Part shown: positions 5,662 through 12,578 of the stretch, piece by piece
Layout of the letters: every line of letters begins with the position of its first letter
Numbering within the stretch: the first letter of the stretch is position 1
NCBI GenBank assembly: GCA_943328365.2
Contig: CALPZT020000012.1
Location: forward strand, 1 to 14,445
DNA: 14,445 bases
DNA from: Bifidobacterium breve
GTDB lineage: Bacteria; Actinomycetota; Actinomycetes; S36-B12
Direction of reading: 5' to 3'
Translations under genes and position numbers: made by a program
Notes under the pieces: generated by a model
What the model was told of the DNA's origin: nothing
Databases searched by the model: none
Seen by the model: the letters and a program-made list of their open reading frames with translations, nothing else

Positions 5662-6668
5662 GCCTGCTCCGATCCGGCTGCGGTGTCCGGCAGCACCATC
5701 GTTCCGACACCCCGGTCGGTAAACACCTCGAGCAGCACCGAATGCGGGACGCGGCCGTCGATGACGTGGGCACGTCCGACCCCACCCTCGACGGCGCGCG
5801 CGCACGCCTCCATCTTCGGCACCATTCCTGACTCGAGACTGGGCATGAGATCGCGCAGGTCGCTTGCCTCGATCACGGCAACGACCTCGGTGCTCCGCGG
5901 CCAGTCGGAAAAGAGGCCTTCCACGTCAGTGAGGATGACGAGTTTCTCCGCCCGCAGCGCTACGGCGAGTGCCGAAGCTGCGGTATCGGCGTTCACGTTA
6001 TGCGTTACCCCATCACGATCACGTGCCACGGTCGAGATGACGGGGATGAACCCCTCGGTCAGAAGTCGCTCGACAAAGGCCGGCTGGACGTCGACCACGT
6101 CGCCGACGAGCCCAATGTCAACGGCCTCGCCGTCGACGATTGCGGGACGTCTCTCGGCAAGGAAGAGCTGGGCGTCCTCGCCGGACAGCCCGATTGCGAA
6201 CGGGCCATGCTCATTGATGAGCCCGACGAGCTCGCGCTGCACCTGGCCGACGAGCACCATGCCGACAACGTCCATGACCTCGGGGGTTGTCCGGCGCAAG
6301 CCGCCGACGAACTCACTCTCGATGCCGAGCCGATCGAGCATGGCATTGATCTGCGGCCCGCCGCCGTGGACGACGACCGGCCTCAGACCCGCGAGACGGA
6401 GGAACACGATGTCCTCGGCAAAGCTCGTCTTGAGGTGCGAATCCGTCATCGCGTTGCCGCCGTACTTCACCACGACCGTTGCGCCGTTGAAGCGCTTGAG
6501 CCATGGCAGTGCGCCGGCGAGCACAGCCGCCTTCTCAGCGGCCCCAGACAGCACAGCCGCTTTCTCAGCGGCCCCAGACAGCACAGCCGCTTTCTCAGCG
6601 GCCCCAGACAGCACAGCCGCCATTTCGTTGGAAGCTATGTCCGATTCGCTGCTCGGGCTCTCGATCAT
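5658..6668 (-). CDS. argB: Acetylglutamate kinase with repeat-bearing N-terminus
   Basis: ArgB phosphorylates N-acetylglutamate with ATP, the second step to ornithine and usually the arginine-inhibited step. It is an amino acid kinase fold protein. KYGGNAM (68-74) and HGGGPQI (101-107) are the glycine-rich catalytic loops, and NVNADTAA lies in the nucleotide-binding half. The protein has 336 residues, against roughly 300 in the family. The excess is at the N-terminus: residues 17-46 are three copies of AAVLSGAAEK, followed by the family-like AAVLAGALPWLKRF. The start is well supported: GGAG lies six bases before the ATG, right at the argJ stop, with a 9-bp gap. The repeats are therefore translated. 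Some ArgB enzymes use an N-terminal helix for hexamer assembly and arginine inhibition, so the extension could matter, but this is inference. Confidence 0.95.
   Translation of the reverse strand: MIESPSSESDIASNEMAAVLSGAAEKAAVLSGAAEKAAVLSGAAEKAAVLAGALPWLKRFNGATVVVKYGGNAMTDSHLKTSFAEDIVFLRLAGLRPVVVHGGGPQINAMLDRLGIESEFVGGLRRTTPEVMDVVGMVLVGQVQRELVGLINEHGPFAIGLSGEDAQLFLAERRPAIVDGEAVDIGLVGDVVDVQPAFVERLLTEGFIPVISTVARDRDGVTHNVNADTAASALAVALRAEKLVILTDVEGLFSDWPRSTEVVAVIEASDLRDLMPSLESGMVPKMEACARAVEGGVGRAHVIDGRVPHSVLLEVFTDRGVGTMVLPDTAAGSEQA
6531..6620 (-). repeat. 30-bp tandem repeat inside argB
   Basis: Three head-to-tail 30-bp units lie at 6620-6591, 6590-6561 and 6560-6531. The first two are identical; the third differs only in its last base (Lys AAA to AAG). 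Each encodes AAVLSGAAEK. The next 11 bases repeat the start of the unit and then diverge into the conserved ArgB sequence. The near-perfect identity, including synonymous positions, indicates recent duplication. Each unit also has GCGGC and GCCGC arms that could pair as a short mRNA hairpin. Confidence 0.95.
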
Positions 6669-6677
6669 GCGTGGCTC

Positions 6678-7844
6678 CTAGGTGGCATACGCGGAGTTCT
6701 CGTGGACGTACTCGGCGGTGAGGTCATTGGTCCAGACGGTGGCACTCTCGAGCCCGGCATCAAGCGACACGCGAATTTCGACCTCGCGGCCGCTGAGACT
6801 CACGAGGCCGCGAGGATCCCCGATCGAGCCGCCACGGCAGATCCAGACGCCGTTCATTGCGACATCGACACGATCAGGGTCGAACGTGGCGCTCGTCGTG
6901 CCCATTGCGGAAAGCACCCTGCCCCAGTTCGGGTCCTCACCGTGCAGGGCGCACTTGAGGAGGTTGCTGCGGGCGATCGCGCGAGCCACCTCCAGTGCAT
7001 CGTCAATCGTCGCCGCGGACTCCACGACAATGGCGATTTCCTTTGATGCTCCCTCGGCGTCGGCGATCAGCTGACGGGCCAGACTCGAGCACACCTCCGT
7101 GAGGGCCTCGGTGAATTCGCGTGAATCGGGAGTCACGCCGCTCGCGCCGCTCGAGAGCAGCAGCACGGTGTCATTTGTCGACATGCAGCCATCGGAGTCG
7201 ATTCGGTCGAATGATCGTGCCGTCGCCTCACGAAGCGCCTCGTCGGCCTGGGCCGTTGAGAGGGCGGCGTCGGTCGTGATGACCACGAGCATTGTCGCCA
7301 GCGCAGGCGCGAGCATGCCGGCGCCCTTCGCCATCCCGCCGATGATGAAGCCGTTCGTGTCGATCACCGACAGCTTGGCGACCGTGTCAGTGGTCATGAT
7401 CGCATGTGCCGCGTCAACCCCGCCCTCGCCGGAGAGGGAGGCGAAGGCGGCTTCCACACCGGCTGCGAGCCTGTCCATCGGGAGTCGTTCACCGATGAGT
7501 CCGGTCGAGCACACGCCGATCTCGGCCGCACCCGTTTCGATGCCTTCCGCGGTAAGGAGCGCTGCAACCATCTCCGCAGTGCGGTGGGTGTCCTGGAATC
7601 CCGCGGAACCTGTGCACGCGTTCGCTCCGCCGGAGTTCAGGACGACGGCTCGAAGCGACCCGGCATCGAGTACCTGCTGGGACCACATCACCGGAGCTGC
7701 CTTGAACCGATTGCTCGTGAATACCCCAGCCGCAACCTGCAGTGGGCCATCGTTCACGACCAAGGCGACATCCTTCGAGCCAGAGGCCTTAAGCCCTGCT
7801 GCGACCCCTGCTGCACGAAAGCCACGCGCGGCGCTCACACTCAT
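6678..7844 (-). CDS. argJ: Ornithine acetyltransferase / amino-acid acetyltransferase
   Basis: ArgJ moves the acetyl group from N-acetylornithine to glutamate, releasing ornithine and restarting the acetyl cycle. Some forms also use acetyl-CoA. It is an Ntn-type hydrolase fold that cleaves itself into two chains. The cleavage motif KGAGMLAPALATML (173-186) puts the cut before Thr184, which becomes the nucleophile. STGLIGERLP (113-122) supplies the oxyanion-hole Thr-Gly. The C-terminus ENSAYAT matches the family. It has 388 residues, a normal length. The ATG overlaps the argC stop as ATGA. Because this enzyme recycles acetyl groups, a separate acetylornithine deacetylase is not required. Whether this one is mono- or bifunctional cannot be read from the sequence. 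Confidence 0.96.
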   Translation of the reverse strand: MSVSAARGFRAAGVAAGLKASGSKDVALVVNDGPLQVAAGVFTSNRFKAAPVMWSQQVLDAGSLRAVVLNSGGANACTGSAGFQDTHRTAEMVAALLTAEGIETGAAEIGVCSTGLIGERLPMDRLAAGVEAAFASLSGEGGVDAAHAIMTTDTVAKLSVIDTNGFIIGGMAKGAGMLAPALATMLVVITTDAALSTAQADEALREATARSFDRIDSDGCMSTNDTVLLLSSGASGVTPDSREFTEALTEVCSSLARQLIADAEGASKEIAIVVESAATIDDALEVARAIARSNLLKCALHGEDPNWGRVLSAMGTTSATFDPDRVDVAMNGVWICRGGSIGDPRGLVSLSGREVEIRVSLDAGLESATVWTNDLTAEYVHENSAYAT

Positions 7845-8872
7845 GGTGCTATCCCATCGATCTGGAGGCCCATCGCCTCATCAAGGCCGAGCATGAGGTT
7901 GGCGTTCTGCAGGGCCTGCCCCGCAGCGCCCTTGCCGAGGTTGTCGAGGGCGCTCACGATGATCGCTCGACCGGAGTGCGGGTCGAGCGCAACTTGAAGG
8001 AGCACGGCATTCGTGCCACTCACAGACGATGTCTGCGGCCAGGTGCCCGGCTCGAGCAGGTGGACGAATCGCTCGCCGGCATAGGCCGCATCAAGGCAAT
8101 CGACGAGATTCTCCTGCGTCGTGCCCGGTGCAACCCTCGCCGTCGATGTGCTGATGATTCCGCGCGGCATCGGAGCAAGAAGCGTCGTGAACGACAGCCT
8201 GACGGATCGATTGGAGACTTGCGAAATCGACTGCTCGATTTCGGGAATGTGCTGGTGGGTACCGCCCACCTTGTACGCCGACATCGAACCCATGACCTCG
8301 CTCGCAAGGAGCGATTCAGATAGCTTTCGGCCCGCCCCCGACGTACCGGACGCCGCAACCACGACGAGGTCGGACGTATCAATGAGTCCCGTCTGCGCCA
8401 GGGGGGCGAGTGCCAGCGCCACGGCCGTGGCATAGCAGCCCGGATTGGCCACCCGGCTCGCGGATGCGATGAGGGTTCTCGCCCCGCTCAGCTCGGGAAG
8501 TCCGTAAGCCCAGCTGTCCGCGTGCGGATGTCCGCCGTAGTACGTATCCCACTTCTGCGCTTCTTCAAGGCGGTGGTCGGCACCGAGGTCGACGATTCGA
8601 ATGTCCGGTGGAAGGCTGGACGCGATCGATGCCGACTCTCCGTGCGGCAGGGCCAGAAAGACGAGGTCTGACTGCGCAAGCAGGTCAGGGTTCGTTGGGG
8701 CGAGCACTCGATCGGCGAGCGAGAGCAGCTGGGGGTGCACATCGCCTAGCCGCCTCCCGACATTACCGCCCGCCGTCACCGCCCCGATCTCGATCATCGG
8801 ATGCCCCGTGAGCAGCCGGAGCAGCTCGCCGCCGGCATAACCAGACGCTCCAGCGACACTCACCGTGATCAT
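7841..8872 (-). CDS. argC: N-acetyl-gamma-glutamyl-phosphate reductase
   Basis: ArgC reduces N-acetylglutamyl phosphate to the semialdehyde with NADPH, the third step to ornithine. GASGYAGGE (8-16) is the dinucleotide-binding loop. NPGCYAT holds the catalytic Cys146, and GTHQHIPEIEQ holds the catalytic-region His (206 or 208). The 343-residue length is typical. I start at the ATG at 8872, giving MITVSVAGASGYAG. In-frame ATGs further upstream would add residues encoded by promoter and operator DNA. No Shine-Dalgarno exists; a -10-like TATATT ends six bases before this ATG, so the transcript is probably leaderless. It is the first gene of the argCJBDRH run and overlaps argJ by four bases. Confidence 0.95.
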   Translation of the reverse strand: MITVSVAGASGYAGGELLRLLTGHPMIEIGAVTAGGNVGRRLGDVHPQLLSLADRVLAPTNPDLLAQSDLVFLALPHGESASIASSLPPDIRIVDLGADHRLEEAQKWDTYYGGHPHADSWAYGLPELSGARTLIASASRVANPGCYATAVALALAPLAQTGLIDTSDLVVVAASGTSGAGRKLSESLLASEVMGSMSAYKVGGTHQHIPEIEQSISQVSNRSVRLSFTTLLAPMPRGIISTSTARVAPGTTQENLVDCLDAAYAGERFVHLLEPGTWPQTSSVSGTNAVLLQVALDPHSGRAIIVSALDNLGKGAAGQALQNANLMLGLDEAMGLQIDGIAP

Positions 8873-8906
8873 GCGCATAATATACACGGCAATGCATATA
8901 TGCATG
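8873..8906 (-). promoter_or_regulatory. argC promoter with ARG-box-like operator
   Basis: A perfect 14-bp palindrome ATGCATATATGCAT occupies 8892-8905 and strongly resembles actinobacterial ARG boxes (TGCATA/TATGCA half-sites). A weaker related site (minus strand TGTATATTATGCGCA, around 8872-8886) lies closer to argC. The -10 candidate TATATT (8884-8879) is followed by six bases and the argC ATG. No clear -35 is seen; the palindrome occupies that zone, so ArgR binding should block RNA polymerase. ArgR binding is inferred from motif likeness and from argR in the same cluster. Confidence 0.7.
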
Positions 8907-8909
8907 AGT

Positions 8910-8938
8910 CCGGGAGGGTGGCGCCACAACTCACCCGG
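8910..8938 (-). terminator. GC-rich inverted repeats after pheT, possible terminator
   Basis: Between the pheT stop and the argC operator the minus strand has CCGGG and CCCGG arms (8938-8934 with 8914-8910). An alternative pairing is GGGTG with CACCC, and there is an internal palindrome GTGGCGCCAC (8918-8927). These can fold into a GC-rich hairpin. No U-run follows, so intrinsic termination is doubtful, but the position between the two operons fits. Confidence 0.3.
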
Positions 8939-8944
8939 TGAAGG

Positions 8945-11425
8945 TCAGCGAAGGACCGCTCCACAGTTGCGGGCTGCGGAATCGATGGCTGCCTGGCGCG
9001 CCGCTTGAATTTCGCCCGCATCGAGCGTGCGATCAGCGGCCCGGAATCTCAATGAGAACGCTAGCGAACGATGACCCTCGGCAACCTGCGCACCGCGGTA
9101 GACGTCGAACAGCCTCACCGACTCGAGGAGCTCCCCAGCGCCCTCGGCCAGCGATGCCGAGACCTCGCTCACCGGAACAGAGTCAGCAACGACGAGCGCG
9201 AGATCCTCCTTCGCCACCGGGTGCGTGCTCACGGCCGGCGCGGGGCGGATCACGGCCGCTCGGTCACCGCAGACGTCGAGGTTCAACTCCATCGCGCATG
9301 CTCGCTCCGGGAGTTCCATCGCCTCGATCACCCTGGGGTGAAGCTCCCCCGCAACTCCGACCTGGACGTCGCCGATCATGAGCGCGGCGCATCGTCCCGG
9401 ATGGAAGCTTGGATCGGAGCCACGGGCCACCGAAATCGAGACACCGAGAACCCCGGCAATTACCTGGGCGTGCTCCACCGCATCGGACCAGTCGTACGGC
9501 CGGGCCGGGCCCCACCAGCCGGCTGGCGTCCGGTCGCCCGTGAGCAGCGAGCCGACCATGCACGGCTGGTCGGGCAGCATCGCGGATAGCGCAACCCATT
9601 CAGCATCTGTCGGGCGCCGCTCGACGCTCGGGCGAGTCACGCTCTCCCCCGCGACTCCGCGGAAGACCGAGCCCAGTTCGAAGATCGCAAAATCGGAATT
9701 ACCGCGCCCGATGTTTCGACGACCGGCGGCGATCAAACCGGGGAGCAGCGATGCGCGAAGCAGGGGCTGCTCATCAGACAGCGGATTCGCCAAGCGAACC
9801 CGCGCCCGGCACGGGTCGTCGTCGTTCACGCGCAGGGCATCGAGCTCGCGGTCGCCGACGAATGGATACGTGAGTACCTCGATCGCGCCCCGCGCGGCAA
9901 GGGCAATACCCACTCGCCGGCGAATGCGTTGCGCCTGCGTGAGGCCATGGCCCAGTGCCGAGGTCGGGAGGGTCGATGGCAGCTGGTCGTATCCGACGAG
10001 CCTCACCACCTCCTCGACGAGGTCGGCAGGATCGGTGAGATCGGGCCGCCAGGACGGCACCTCGACCATGAGCGAACCGTCACGCTCGGCGACCCCACAT
10101 CCGACCGCCTCGAGCAGGCGGATGACCGCAGCATCGTCAATGGGCATACCGGCAACCTCTGCGGGCTCCTGCGCGCGAATCGCGATAGAAGTCGGCTGGT
10201 ACTCGCCCTCCACCGCTGTCATCCCGATATAGGTGCCGCCTCCGAACTCCAAGAGGAGCTCAGCAGCCCGGGCTGATGCGTATGGCGCCAGCTCACGATC
10301 GACACCACGCTCGAATCGCCGTGACGCCTCTGATGACAACCGGTGGCGACGGGATGCCCGCGCGATGACTCCTGAGGAGAAATGCGCCGCCTCGAGCGCG
10401 ATATTCACCGTGCCGTTGTCAATCTCGGAAGTGAGTCCGCCCATGACCCCGGCGAGGCCGATGATTCCAGAATCGTCCATGATGACGAGATCATCGGGAC
10501 CGAGCTCGCGGACGACGTGATCAATGGTCTCCAGGTGGGCACCCTTGGGCGCCCAACCTGCTCGCACCCTCCCAGAGAGCTTGTCGAGGTCGAACGCATG
10601 CAATGGCTGGCCGAGCTCGAGCATGACGTAGTTCGTGACATCAACGGCCAGCGAGACCGGCCGCATCCCGCAGGCCACGAGGCGACGCTGCATCCAATGC
10701 GGTGACGAAGCCGACGGATCGAAGCCGGTGACCGTGCGCATCGTGAACAGCCCGCAGGCGCTGAGGTCGTCGCTGCCGCATTCGGCGGGGGCCGCACCGG
10801 AAGCGGGGGCCGGGAGCTCGACGATCACTGACCCCGGATCTGTGAACGGGACGCCGTAGGCGAATGCCAGCTCGCGCGCAATACCTCGAATCGACAGCGC
10901 GTACCCGCGGTCGGGGGTGACCGCGATATCGAGCACCTCATCGCCCACCCCGACGATCGGAGCAGCGTCAGCTCCGATCACGCCAGCATCCTCGGGCAGC
11001 ACCATGATGCCGTCGTGGTTCTCGCCGAGCCCGAGCTCGCGTTCGGAGCAGATCATGCCGTCCGATGTATGGCCGTAGGTCTCGCGCGCGGCGATCGTGA
11101 ACCCACCCGGCAGGACGGTGCCGGGGAGAGCCACGACCACGCGGTCACCGGGCGCGAAGTTTCGGGCACCGCAGATGATGCCGCGAACGCCTCCGTGATC
11201 TGATCCGACATCGACCTGACACCACCGAATGGGCTTCTTGAACTCGGTCAGCTCCTCGACGACGACGACGTGGCCGACGACGAGCGCGCCGATCACCCCT
11301 TCGCCGATCGCCTCGACGGTCTCGACCTCGAGCCCGGCACGAACGAGATGCTCGGCAATGTCTCGTCCGCTCTGGTCCGCGGGGATCTCGACAAGCTCTC
11401 TGAGCCAGGAAACAGGGGCGCGCAC
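8945..11425 (-). CDS. pheT: Phenylalanyl-tRNA synthetase beta subunit
   Basis: PheT is the tRNA-binding and editing subunit of the alpha2-beta2 phenylalanyl-tRNA synthetase. It has 826 residues, the usual bacterial length. In order: an N-terminal PVSWLRELV stretch; an OB-fold tRNA-binding domain (about 40-150); the B3/B4 editing domain (about 205-380, with NYVMLELGQPLHAFD and the SSEASRRFERGVD stretch); B5 (about 410-487, with PSWRPDLTDPADLVEE); a catalytic-like core; and a C-terminal anticodon-binding FDX-ACB domain (about 734-826). The GTG start shares one base with the pheS TAG and has GGAG five bases upstream. The open frame continues upstream within pheS, but that part is a shadow. Translation is probably coupled to pheS. 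Confidence 0.96.
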   Translation of the reverse strand: MRAPVSWLRELVEIPADQSGRDIAEHLVRAGLEVETVEAIGEGVIGALVVGHVVVVEELTEFKKPIRWCQVDVGSDHGGVRGIICGARNFAPGDRVVVALPGTVLPGGFTIAARETYGHTSDGMICSERELGLGENHDGIMVLPEDAGVIGADAAPIVGVGDEVLDIAVTPDRGYALSIRGIARELAFAYGVPFTDPGSVIVELPAPASGAAPAECGSDDLSACGLFTMRTVTGFDPSASSPHWMQRRLVACGMRPVSLAVDVTNYVMLELGQPLHAFDLDKLSGRVRAGWAPKGAHLETIDHVVRELGPDDLVIMDDSGIIGLAGVMGGLTSEIDNGTVNIALEAAHFSSGVIARASRRHRLSSEASRRFERGVDRELAPYASARAAELLLEFGGGTYIGMTAVEGEYQPTSIAIRAQEPAEVAGMPIDDAAVIRLLEAVGCGVAERDGSLMVEVPSWRPDLTDPADLVEEVVRLVGYDQLPSTLPTSALGHGLTQAQRIRRRVGIALAARGAIEVLTYPFVGDRELDALRVNDDDPCRARVRLANPLSDEQPLLRASLLPGLIAAGRRNIGRGNSDFAIFELGSVFRGVAGESVTRPSVERRPTDAEWVALSAMLPDQPCMVGSLLTGDRTPAGWWGPARPYDWSDAVEHAQVIAGVLGVSISVARGSDPSFHPGRCAALMIGDVQVGVAGELHPRVIEAMELPERACAMELNLDVCGDRAAVIRPAPAVSTHPVAKEDLALVVADSVPVSEVSASLAEGAGELLESVRLFDVYRGAQVAEGHRSLAFSLRFRAADRTLDAGEIQAARQAAIDSAARNCGAVLR

Positions 11426-12534
11426 TATGACTCCAAACCGAATGCTCGGGTGAAACGGACATCGCCTTCGACCATGTCGCGCATATCGGTCACGCCGTTG
11501 CGGAACATGAGGGTTCGCTCGATGCCCATGCCGAACGCGAACCCCCGGTAGCGCTCGGGGTCGATGCCCACGGCGCGCAGGACCCTTGGGTTCACCATGC
11601 CGCACCCGCCCCACTCGATCCAGCCCTCGCTTCCGCAGGTGCGGCACGGTCGATCGGCATTGCCGACCGACGCCCCCCGGCAGACAAAGCACTGTACGTC
11701 GAGCTCGGCACTCGGCTCGGTGAACGGGAAGTAGGACGGGCGGAGGCGGGTCACGATGCCCTGGCCGAACATCGCCTCGGCAAAGTGGTCCAAGGTGCCC
11801 TTGAGATCGCCCATCGTGATGTTCTCGTCGACTGCAAGTCCTTCGACCTGATGGAACACCGGCGTGTGGGTGGCATCGAGCTCATCGGTACGGAAGACAC
11901 GTCCGGGCGCAACGACATAGATCGGCAGCGGGCGCTCGAGCATGGCTCGAATTTGGATGGGGGAAGTCTGGGTACGAAGCACGACCCCGCTCTCCTGGGA
12001 CGTGACATAGAACGTGTCCTGCATCGTGCGGACCGGATGATCACGCGGCACGTTGAGCGCGTCGAAGTTCACCCACTCGGCCTCGGCCTCGGGGCCCTCG
12101 GCGATGTCGTATCCCATCGCCACGAACACGTCGCACACCCGCTCCATGAGCGTGGTGAGGGGATGGCGTCCGCCCACGGTTTCGCGAACCACCGGCAAGG
12201 TGACGTCGATTGATTCCTCGGCGAGGACCCGCTCATCTCGCTCGAGTTCGAGCGCGTCCTGCCGATCGTCCAACGCCGTCTTCACCGCAGCGCGGGCCTC
12301 CCCGACGCGCTTGCCGACCTCGGCCTTCGCCGCCGGGGGCAGTGCCCCGATCTCGCGGTTCGCGAGGGCAAGGGGTGAGCGGTCGCCGGCATGCGCGATG
12401 CGCACCTCCTTGAGTGAGGCGAGATCCTGGGCGACGGCGATGGCATCGCTTGCCTCGCGCACCATGGCAGCAACTGCCTCAGCGCTCAGTACGGAAACCT
12501 GCTTGGGGTCAAAGGTGGTGTTTGGTCCAGACAT
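11425..12534 (-). CDS. pheS: Phenylalanyl-tRNA synthetase alpha subunit
   Basis: PheS is the catalytic class II subunit that joins phenylalanine to tRNA-Phe, working with PheT. It has 369 residues. An N-terminal coiled-coil region (about 20-110) is followed by motif 1 near HPLTTLMERV (124-133). Motif 2 is FRTDELDATHTPVFHQVEG (214-232) and motif 3 is GFAFGMGIER (331-340). Between motifs 2 and 3 are two CxxC pairs (C282/C285 and C297/C300), a possible metal-binding insert that I recall from some related actinobacteria. The ATG lies 44 bp after the cysNC stop, with only a weak GGGG element four bases upstream. It shares one base with pheT, forming the pheST operon. Confidence 0.97.
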   Translation of the reverse strand: MSGPNTTFDPKQVSVLSAEAVAAMVREASDAIAVAQDLASLKEVRIAHAGDRSPLALANREIGALPPAAKAEVGKRVGEARAAVKTALDDRQDALELERDERVLAEESIDVTLPVVRETVGGRHPLTTLMERVCDVFVAMGYDIAEGPEAEAEWVNFDALNVPRDHPVRTMQDTFYVTSQESGVVLRTQTSPIQIRAMLERPLPIYVVAPGRVFRTDELDATHTPVFHQVEGLAVDENITMGDLKGTLDHFAEAMFGQGIVTRLRPSYFPFTEPSAELDVQCFVCRGASVGNADRPCRTCGSEGWIEWGGCGMVNPRVLRAVGIDPERYRGFAFGMGIERTLMFRNGVTDMRDMVEGDVRFTRAFGLES

Positions 12535-12555
12535 AAGACCCCGAGTATTTCACCC

Positions 12556-12571
12556 CGGCACCTGCGTGCCG
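12556..12571 (-). terminator. Hairpin between cysNC and pheS
   Basis: CGGCAC and GTGCCG form a perfect 6-bp stem with a 4-nt loop, starting 8 bases after the cysNC stop. A U-run is missing (GGGTGAAATACTC follows), so intrinsic termination is uncertain. Its place in the 44-bp gap between unrelated operons makes a terminator or attenuating structure reasonable. Confidence 0.35.
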
Positions 12572-12578
12572 TCGGCGA

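Noticed and set aside
5662..5805. N-terminal extension of ArgD to 444 residues
   Set aside because: It lies wholly within argB, has no family likeness, and the ATGA overlap at 5658-5661 gives a standard start.
6531..6620. CRISPR-like array
   Set aside because: Repeats are directly adjacent with no spacers and are in frame inside argB. The 15-bp array at 3839-3889 is rejected for the same reason.
5263..6681. Long open frame on the plus strand (472 residues), opposite argD and argB
   Set aside because: It runs antisense to two clearly recognised genes, is rich in Ser, Arg and Pro as expected for GC-rich shadow frames, and shows no family motif. The same holds for the plus-strand frames at 6000-7046, 7099-7896, 2199-2864 and 9378-10232.
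8873..8929. Longer ArgC beginning at upstream in-frame ATG or GTG codons
   Set aside because: The added residues would be encoded by the ARG-box palindrome and the -10 region, and the family N-terminus begins at MITVSVAGASG.
11426..11692. N-terminal extension of PheT to 915 residues
   Set aside because: The extra part lies inside pheS, is arginine-rich and unlike PheT. The GTG at 11425 has a proper ribosome binding site and a one-base overlap with the pheS stop.
12535..12578. T-box or amino-acid attenuator before pheS
   Set aside because: The gap is only 44 bp with one 6-bp hairpin and no U-run or leader peptide, too short for a T-box. The gaps before tyrS and pheT are likewise too short.
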